DNA from: Episyrphus balteatus
Taxonomy: Eukaryota > Arthropoda > Insecta > Diptera > Syrphidae
Length of the DNA stretch: 64,000 nt
Assembly: GCF_945859705.1 (NCBI RefSeq)
Contig: NC_079135.1
Location: 16,370,501-16,434,500, forward strand
Direction: 5' to 3'
This document shows, in pieces, positions 55,812-64,000 of this stretch (positions are counted from its first letter, which is position 1; each line of letters starts with the position of its first letter). The notes under the pieces are model-generated. The model was not told the origin of the DNA and made no database searches. It worked only from the letters and a program-made list of their open reading frames with translations. A program made the position numbers and the translations under genes.

Positions 55812-58317
55812 AATTATAAAATGTTATTTTTTTAAAACATTTAAAATTCAGAAAAGCAGGGTTTTGACCCAGCATTAAAGAACTTTGGTCATGCAGTATT
55901 TTAAAATAGTAATGGCCCTTTCAGTATTCAAATTCAGTCCACAAAAAAAAAAAAAAATATATATAAAAAAGTAACTCCAAAAATTTTCAAAAACAGAATT
56001 TCAAAAATTCTTTGTTAAGCATATGGAACGAAACAAAAAATGTTCAAAGTCTCCAAAGTCAGAAATCTCTCTTGGAGCAAGAAAAAAAAAAGGCCTGGAC
56101 AGTTGAATAAGAATGACAAATGATTAAAACTCTAGCACAGGTAATAATTTCGTTTTTCAAGGTGCGTATTGTGCAACAAAACGAGTAATAAAATTTTCGT
56201 TCACGATTTCGTTGTGGTCGTTGGTTTTGTATGCAAATGTTCGTTTCGTTTCAGAAGCATTCTAGACTTTACACAAGAAAACTAAACGAAAATCGTTTGG
56301 AGATTAGAATCTTATAAAAGGGTGTTTTTGTAAGTAGCTTAAAAACCCAGCTTTTTATGTTTTTGTTTTGTTTTTTTGTTACATCAAATAAATGAAAAAT
56401 TTATATTAAAATTACTCTTTTTTAAAAAAATATTCATATATCAAAGAAAAGGTACCTAACATAAAAATGCCAGAACCAATTTTATAAGAATTGCCTTTTT
56501 AAAGCAACTTTTGCACAACAACAAAATTATACGTACTTATACTCAATATTATGATATATTGAGTATTTTAAACAACTAAAACTAGGCCCAGTCTTGCATT
56601 TCATTTTATTTAAAAACGAATTTTATTTTTTTTTTTTTTTGTAAAAGCTAGTTATTTTTTTTTTAAATTTGCATTTATAAAATTTGTAATTTATAAAATT
56701 TGTATTTAAGAACATAAGCAAATTCAAATTTTAATTTTATTCAATTTTGAGAAACATTCGAACCTGGAAATTAATGATTTCCAAAAAATCAAATAAATTC
56801 GTTTTTTCAATTTGAACAAAAATAACTTTGTTCTATTCGTGCCTACCTACGTTTTTTTTTATTTGTTTTCAAATCACCCGATTAATTTCAAAATGTAAAT
56901 CACTTTGAATTTAAATTGTATTTCCTAATGATTTATCACACTCAAATACATAAATAATATTTAAATACAAATTTATCTTTGCAATCGTCTGGAAATAAAT
57001 GTTTTGCTTTTAACGCAAATAATATATATCTCACCTTCATTTGAAGGCTGTTTTCGTTATATATTTCAGCAAAAAAAAAAAACACACACAATTCCAGAAG
57101 ATTAAGTCAATAATACTGTCGTAAGTTTTAAAAGTAGTCTCTGCAGAATAAATTCATCTCCATCATCAGCCACATTAAAAAGAGAAAGGACGAACAAAAA
57201 TAACAAAAAAAAAAAAAAGACAGAAAAAAAAGTTAAGTGGTGTCAGTTTTCAAGTAACGCGTTTAGAAAAAGTAACGATATCTGTGTGTATATAAAGTTC
57301 GCCCAGACATGTAGGTTCCATTAATCCCATTCCAATTAAATACAAGTTTTAGTTTTTTTTTTTTCTCAGAAACAAACTTTTCAATATCATTTTCAGAAGC
57401 AATTTAACGAATGCAAAATTTTGTAGTCTTTTGCCTCAATTTTGATATCTTGTGTCTCAGTCATTTCGTTTTTTTTAATTTAAAAATACATTTTTAAACT
57501 CAAGACTAAGTGAGTGATAATATCCTTCCATGAATTTATAAACATTCCTACGTAAAAAATCCATTTTACACACATTTACTGCCTATAAATATTTTTGTGT
57601 TTTTTTATTTATATTTTTTGTTTTGAAAAATTCTATACCTACAACAACAAAAAAAAAAAAAATCCTTCAAATCCATTATTCACATTTCATCAATCTACCC
57701 AACTTTGATGTGTAAACATACAACAAAAGTGCCAACAATTCATTTTTATGATAACAACCAGACCTATAACCCGATACAAACAATAAACAAAAAGACTGAT
57801 TGCGTCGTAAAAAGACCTACAAAACCAACCAAAAAAAAAAACAACAACAACAACAAAAAAGACAAAAATAAAAATGGAACATAAAAAAAAAACAACACAC
57901 ACACATTTCTTTCGTTAACCTCCCGCCAACAGGTGAATCTAGGTCCTTGCTGTGCTGTGGGTAGCCTTGAAAAATTCTCACCCACACTAATTTATTATTT
58001 TCCGCAGACAAAATAACAAAATACCCACACACACTCGCATAGAGTCAAAATGGGATTGATTTGCTCTCTCAAACTCAATTCATGTATACAAAATCCATTC
58101 CCAAAACAACTTAGATCTGAGGGGGAATACAAATAAAATATCCTTGAATATACAAACCATATGATTTTATGGTGTCCTTAAAGAGAGCTTTTTTTTGGGG
58201 GGGAAATACCACCAGTTGCAAGTACTCATTCGTAGTAAAAGCTTTTGAAGCAACAAGCGATTAACTGTTGCTTGCTATTCTATACGAACATTTTTAGTCC
58301 TTTTTTTTAGAACTCAC
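55812..58317. other. AT-rich DNA with short simple repeats
   Basis: It includes short CAA repeats near 57840 and CA near 57893-57904. Minus-strand frames at 57690-58032 are T-rich reading-frame noise. No repeat family or gene was recognised. Confidence 0.5.
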
Positions 58318-58592
58318 CTGGGGGTGCCATATTCTTCTTCAATGGCACTCTGTTGCTCTTTTAGTACAGGACTTGTTGTTCGTTCACCAAAAAAAAACCC
58401 CTTCGTTTTTTGTGGAACACATCCAGGGATATTAAAGCCGCCAATACATCTATACAAAATTTCTCCAGGAAAGGTAATAAAAAGGACACCATCTTCTACC
58501 AGGACTCAGAATTCTTGCCTACGATTTAGTCTGATAAGAGGCTCAATTGCGATCGAACGTTTCCGGTCCTCGATGTGTGCACAACTTAGCAC
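58318..58592 (-). CDS. Exon-like segment with good splice sites, one in-frame stop; product unknown
   Basis: On the minus strand a run of ten T then CTAACGGTAG (acceptor with a branch-site-like CTAAC) precedes the segment, and CAG/GTGAGTTC, a near-ideal donor, ends it. The segment is 275 bp and less AT-rich than its flanks. One frame gives 28 codons, a TGA at 58506-58508, then 62 open codons containing GVLFITFPGEILYRCIGGF and ending KEQQSAIEEEYGTP. No family was recognised. The stop could mean a downstream acceptor is the true one, stop readthrough, or a decayed exon. The plus strand is also open (58324-58602) and has a T-rich acceptor-like TTTTTTTTAG at 58301-58310, so an antisense exon cannot be excluded. 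Confidence 0.4.
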
Positions 58593-59800
58593 CTACCGTT
58601 AGAAAAAAAAAATTAATTCTAAAAGTGATTTGAAGGAAAAGAAAAAAAATTCATTAATGTATCTATTCATACTCATTAATTTGAATATCTAAAAAAAGGA
58701 TCATAAATTTATAAATAAATTCCCTTTGAAGAAGGATTTTGGTTTAAAAATAAAAATTCTTGACGAAAAAAAAATTAGATAAATTGGTAAAGGATTTGAA
58801 ATATTTGTGTTTTTTCAGATATCTAAGTTCGTATGCGTGTGCGTGACGTGTCGCGTTAAATTTAATTTATATTTCAAAACGGTATTATAAAATTATTGTG
58901 CATTGGAATTTAAAAAAAAAAATTAACTCGCCATTCTCTCTAAATCAATTAAATTGAAATACCTACGCAAAAAAAACCATTGTGAAATAATTTTCTTGAA
59001 TTTGAATATTTTATCCTTGATTAATAAATAATTCGGTGTTTTTCTATTGAAAAGCGAAATTATGGAATCAAGTCGAATGTCCTGTTTCTAAGAATTTGTG
59101 TGTTTTAAGCTTTAACAAGAAAGAGAGTGATTCCTGTAGATTTATTCCTTTTTTGGTTGTTTTTTTTTTTTACTCGGAGTTTTTCCTGCAGAACTCTTCA
59201 TTAGGATACCTGCTTAATTCAAGGTTTGTAATTTAGATTCAATTTGAAAGTTGATTTTTGAATATGTAAATATACCTAAAGTAAAAACTTAATTAGATTG
59301 GATTTTGCAAGTAATTTATTATAATTCTGTTAATAACACAATAACTGAATTTAAATGATACATTTATTCAAAAAAAAAAAAATTAAATACCATTTAATAC
59401 TTCCTAATTGACACTTTAATTAAATATTTTCACTTTTTACTTTAAATCTTTTTTTTATTTGTTATTATATTATAACTTATTTTAAATTTTTATATTTTTT
59501 TTTTTTTTTAATTCTAAAAAATCCTTATATTTTTAAGGTGCAGTAGTCCCAAAATATTTTTGGGTCTTGTTTCTTGTTAATTTAAAATAACAAAAAATAA
59601 TTTATTAAGGATTTTGTTCGAATTGGATTATTATTACGCATCTTAAATAATTAAGTTTTAAAATACATTTTCTAGTAAAAAAAAAATAGATGGAACATGT
59701 TCCAAATTTGAGAAATTAAATATTTAAAAACTAGAACTGGCTGAAATAAACCAATATGATTGTTTTGCTTATCATATTAAATCATATTTCTAGAATATTT
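58593..59800. other. AT-rich DNA (possible intron)
   Basis: Dominated by A and T runs; no feature recognised. Confidence 0.5.
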
Positions 59801-60440
59801 TAAAAAGTTGAAATGTAAAAATATAAGACTAGTTTCAAAAATTTAAAAAAAAAATATTTTCCAAGGGTTTTAACTTTTGACCTCGATATAATTTTTTTTC
59901 TAACGAACCAATTTTAGAATATATGTAAAAAATTTAAAAATTATAAATTTTCAAAGAAACATTTGAAAAAAAAAAAAAAAATCGGAATGCTATTCTTAAG
60001 AAAATAATTTTTGATACATGAAAACGAAATTTAAAAAAATTGATTTTTTGAAAAAAAAAAACAAAAACATAAATAGTTTAATTTAAAGATACATTCTTAG
60101 AAAAAAAATTAGAGCCGTTTTAAAAAAAAAAATTAATTTTTTTTAAAATAATTTTTTGAAAAAAAAAGTTTTAAAATAAAATTTGTATGCCATTTTGTAG
60201 CAAATTATTAATCAACATCTAAGCTCAAAACTAAAAAAATTCATTGTCTCGTTTTTGAAAACTCGATTTTTCAAAAAAAATTATTTTCGATTTATTTAAA
60301 AACAATATAAGTGCTTTTGTTTAAAAAAAAATAGTTTGGGAGAAAATTAGATTTTAAAAATATGGTAGGAAGGACCGTTAATAACGATTTTTGAAAAAAA
60401 AAATTTAAGATCTTTTATTAAAAAAATAGTGCCATTGATT
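59800..60440 (-). repeat. Repeat family C, copy 4 (diverged fragment)
   Basis: TTTGTATGCCATTTTGTAG, the AATCAACATCTAA block and ACCGTTAATAACGATTTTT appear in the same order as in copy 1 (41768-42040). The characteristic end motif is missing, and the edges are approximate. Confidence 0.55.
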
Positions 60441-61845
60441 TTTTGCTAAAACCTTATCAACACTAACACACAAAAATATTTTATTTTATTTGTTTGTTTG
60501 AAAAAAAAAATAAAAAAATATCTATTTATTTTATTTTCTGTGCATCAAAATCTTGGCGTGATCTACAAGCAAGTAGGTAGATAGATAAAATATTTGTATC
60601 AAAAGAATATTTTTTGAAAAGAATTCTAGTTAAAGTAAACTAAACTAGTGCTATGAATTTACTTTTGAGAGTCGAAAAAAAAACTTTACATAACAACTTC
60701 CAAACCTATGTGGTCTAATATTAACATACATAGAGGAACAGATATTGTGTGGAACCCATTCTTTTAAAGTTGGTGAAAACTCCAAAATAGAACTGCTTTT
60801 CAATACAAAAAATACATGTACAAAATAGAATTTATTACCACATGCTTTTTCAGTTATCATTGTCAGATGATTTTTTTTTTAGGTTTTTTCATATTTTTTT
60901 AATACAAACATCTTTGAAACTGACTTTTAGCATGCAAAACTTAAAAAAAAAAAATATGAAAATCTCGGAAAATTTCTTAAGAATCGATTTTAACAAACAT
61001 TTTGGAACGAAAGAGTTTTCGTTTTTTTTTTTAAATCAATTTTCTTAAATGTTTTAATATTACCTACACATTTTTTTAAAAAAACGGTTCATGTTTAAAT
61101 TTTCATTTGCAAAAAAAATCCACTCAGTTTCTTAAAAAGGAGTACTCGAATTTATTTCAATGTTTTAAAATAAAAAATTCAAAGTCGGTTGAGTACAAGA
61201 TAGGTACTATTTGGTCGCTGTCCTATATCTTGAAAAATAAATGAAATGATCCTGCTTTAAGTGTTCAAGTTGTTTAGATCTTAAAAGCTTTAATCTACAA
61301 ATTTTGTTTATATAAACAAAAAATTAAAACTTAAAAAAAATTTGTTTTTTAAAAGAAACAATTTTTAGGATTTCCGTTGTGTTCCAATGATTTTTTGTTT
61401 TCTGTTTGCGTTCAACTTTTTATTCAAAACCCTCTCCCAATTAAAGATAAAGATATGATCCCTGAAAAGTTTATTTTTTAAATAAATTTGTTAGTGATCA
61501 ACATTCCCAGAGTCCGGAGATATTCACTAAATTTATTCCAATGTCTTTCAAGCAACCTGATATTGTTTACTTAGAAAATTCAGAGTCATCTACGATTTTC
61601 AACAAAAAATAAAAAATTTATTTTGAGTTATAGCTACCTTTTAAGGAAAATTATTTTAATGTTAAAAATTTTCTATCAAATCTCCATCGAAATAAATACA
61701 AACCTTAATAGAGTTGTATATCAAAATAAAAAATTAAATTTTGGGATTAAAAAAAAAATAAAATTTTTATTTAATTGTGGTTTTCATTTTTGAATTTGAG
61801 TTTTAAGAAAATTATTAAAAAAATAGAGAGTAACATTACAAGTAT
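60441..61845. other. AT-rich DNA, no gene seen
   Basis: No exon or transposon end recognised; short frames are chance. Confidence 0.5.
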
Positions 61846-62475
61846 TGGTATCGTGTAGAAAAAGAAAATCGAGGTTTCAATCAAAACCAACATTACGATT
61901 ATAGAGAAGATCAAAAAAGTGGTTTTCGTCATGCCGTCCGTCAGTCTGTGCGTTTGTGCGTCCATCTGTACATTGAGCTAGGGCCTAAGCGGATGGATGG
62001 ATTTGCTTGAAACTTTTTATAGATAATTTTTGCGTAATTTCCTAGGTCCAATTTTTTTTTTTAATATTTTTATTTTTTAATATCTCCATTTTTACGCATA
62101 TCTCCCATATACCGTTTTCGAGGTATTTCATTTTTCTCGAAAACGGCTCTAACGATTTCGATTAAATTTGATATAGGTAATAGTCTTATAGATTCTAACA
62201 AAACTGCGTTTTTAGTTTTTCTCCAAAAATTCGGAGAACCGAAATATGGCGTTGCCGTTTTTGCAGAATTGAAATATTTTTTAAGGTTCATATGTTTCAT
62301 CAAAGCATAAGCCAAATTTATTCAAAATTTACAGACAGGTTATTCTTATCATTTTGAAGTGTAAAATGTATTTTTTGTCTCGAAACCTTACAAAGTCTCA
62401 AATTTTCAATAGATATTTAAGATAAAGGTACTTCAAACTACAAGAACAAATGCGTGCGACCCAGTCGTGCATTTT
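61846..62475 (+). repeat. Repeat family C, copy 5
   Basis: It starts near ATTGGTATCGTGTAG and CGAGGTTTCAATCAAAACCA and passes ATTACGATTATAGAGAAGAT, GTCATGCCGTCCGTCAGTCT and a GAAAACGGCTCTAACGATTT block. It ends GCGTGCGACCCAGTCGTGCA. It has the same order and orientation as copy 3 but is shorter inside. Confidence 0.75.
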
Positions 62476-63047
62476 CTTTAATTTTGTTTTTCTTACAAAT
62501 ATATAATTAATAAAAAGTATCTAAAAAAACGCTTCAACACATCTTTTTTGAAGAAATAATAATCCATATTTTTTTTTTTTATTTCTATAAAATAGGTTGA
62601 TGTTATGATATAAATTAAAAATAGGTTAATGTAAAAAGGTTTTAAGAATCTTAAAAGTATTGCATTAATTTTTTAATATTTTTGTTTCATATTCTTTTGG
62701 AAAGTAAAATTCAAGGATTTGGTTTTATCAATTTTTTCTCATTGTTTTTTTTTTTTTTTTTAATTGTAGGTATAAGACCAATAAAAAAGTTTTTAAATAC
62801 TAAAATGTCAAATGTAAATAGTCAAGGAACGCAAAAATTATTTTTCAAAGATTTTTTCAATATGACTACTCACTCCTTTTGTTCTTAACTCGACTTAAAC
62901 ATTGGCTTGCTGTCACAGAATTTGTAAAAAGCTTTACAGCTGTTTACACTATACAGCTAATAAACTTTAGTTTTTTATCGTATTTTTTTTTGGTTTCATA
63001 AAACGAAACATGTTTCCCAGAATGACCAGAGGACATGCAGCCTAAAA
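62476..63047. other. AT-rich DNA beside the minus-strand candidate exon
   Basis: If the frame at 63048-63287 is a terminal exon this would hold its 3' untranslated region. No canonical AATAAA was seen close by on the minus strand, only GATAAAA and GTTTATTAG-type strings near 62955-62980. Confidence 0.4.
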
Positions 63048-63287
63048 TTATTTGAAAGGGAGTTCAATGGCCAGTCCGTTGAATGTAACCACGAAAAGAA
63101 GATGGTCACCGACAATACTTATTACTTCTTGCAGTAAAGTGTCTGCATCCAGAATTCCCTTGAAACAAACATTATTTTTCAGTACATGAAGACGTAAGCT
63201 GTTATTGAATTTTTTATGAACCATCTTCCGTGTACAAAATATAAAACTAAAGTCATCAAATTTCATTACTTTCCGTTTAACATCCAT
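63048..63287 (-). CDS. 79-codon minus-strand frame, possible terminal exon; product unknown
   Basis: The frame starts MDVKRKVMKFDDFSFIF, has mixed, protein-like composition (LHVLKNN, GILDADTLLQEVISIVG, LLFVVTFNGLAIELPFK) and ends with TAA. In-frame sequence continues upstream for 10 codons to a stop and contains acceptor-like AACAG and TTTTAG ends, so it could be the last exon of a spliced gene. GC content is above the surrounding level. No domain was recognised. It may equally be a fragment of an old transposon protein. Confidence 0.35.
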   Translation of the reverse strand: MDVKRKVMKFDDFSFIFCTRKMVHKKFNNSLRLHVLKNNVCFKGILDADTLLQEVISIVGDHLLFVVTFNGLAIELPFK

Positions 63288-64000
63288 TTGTCCATCTAAA
63301 ATACGGTCTCTGTTGTAAATTTAGTTTTTATTATCCAAGTTAAACCATGAATATCTTTTCCCTTCGGACATGAAAATAGCAATGCTAAAAATTTTACATT
63401 AATAACTGAACACACAATTGATGCAAGTGTGGAATTCAGTTCATTTATGTGAACAATTCACAAGGTTCTTGATTAACACAAAGTAAATAACTATCACATT
63501 TTATCATCACACCTACGAGGATGACAGACAACATATTTTATATGTAGGTAGAGTGTAATGAAGCCATATTCCACAATCAACTCACATCCATCATTAAAAA
63601 CTGACTCGCTTTATCCTGACGTAATATTCACAGTGTGTCAATATTAACTAACAGATAATTCCACGTGCGCAAGAATTTTTTTTTTTTTTTTAATAATAAT
63701 AATTTTTTACTTTATGAATGTCCTTATTTTGTGACGACAACGACAAGGACAACGACGTGTCAATGCTGTCAGTGTGATTATTATTAATCCATAAAAAATG
63801 ATGGCACTTTGCATGCAGATTAAACTAGATTAACGGTTTAAAATATCTATATATGTATATAAATAGTGGTGTTAAGTGAGGGGGTGTATATATGGATTAA
63901 GGGTAATAATGGATTTATAAGTGTTGCCAGATTAATTGAAATAAATTATCAGTGTGAAATTAACAATTATAACTACAATAATTACACAAAATAAGGATTA
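63288..64000. other. Single-copy-like DNA to the window end
   Basis: Contains a T run (63677-63691) and an imperfect ACGACAACGACAAGGAC series (63732-63758). No gene recognised. Confidence 0.45.

Noticed and set aside
56521..57060. Possible extra transposon end from short inverted strings such as ATATTGAGTAT
   Set aside because: Too short and AT-rich to distinguish from chance, with no target duplication.

Overview
This looks like non-coding, repeat-dominated nuclear DNA from an insect, probably a fly (Diptera). The reasons are the very AT-rich sequence, the scattered TACCTAC and TACATACATA strings, the wide variety of short inverted-repeat DNA transposons, and eukaryotic splice-site grammar around the few exon candidates. 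There is no bacterial or viral gene organisation and no rRNA. I find no complete gene. The best coding evidence is a short first coding exon for a signal peptide (48123-48174, plus strand), an exon-like segment on the minus strand (58318-58592), and a minus-strand 79-codon reading frame that may be a terminal exon (63048-63287). None was assigned to a known family.

Layout: 1-1541 is a 699/681-bp tandem unit holding a 9-bp minisatellite. 3841-4572 is a TA-flanked inverted-repeat element. 7470-15800 holds three copies of an unnamed repeat family (A), one in plus and two in minus orientation. The first copy is stuffed with three nested insertions that can be dated against each other. An (AAAAT)n microsatellite follows at 15802-16023.

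16231-31383 is the most striking region. Direct repeats of about 0.8 kb enclose a roughly 12.5-kb inverted-repeat complex. Its two arms of single-copy-like sequence each lead into an array of a 130-bp satellite. The centre is 5.5 kb of a 27-bp satellite built on a near-palindrome, TGACGCGGGCGTCA. The same 248-bp MITE sits at the same site in both arms.

33-46 kb carries further repeats: a fourth family-A copy, perfect short hairpins, a piggyBac-like TTAA-flanked element with an internal 178-bp duplication, and two copies of a widespread repeat (family C). 48-56 kb holds the signal-peptide exon, two adjacent long hairpins, a nested family-C insertion, a GC-rich inverted-repeat element with a tRNA-like core, and a TA-flanked element nested inside an older inverted-repeat element. 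56-64 kb is mostly AT-rich sequence with the two minus-strand exon candidates and two more family-C pieces.

No pathway can be assembled from these genes. The interest is structural: nested insertions with internally visible empty sites, giant hairpins, and tRNA-like segments inside inverted-repeat elements. All statements come from reading the sequence by eye; percent identities, folds and homology searches were not computed.
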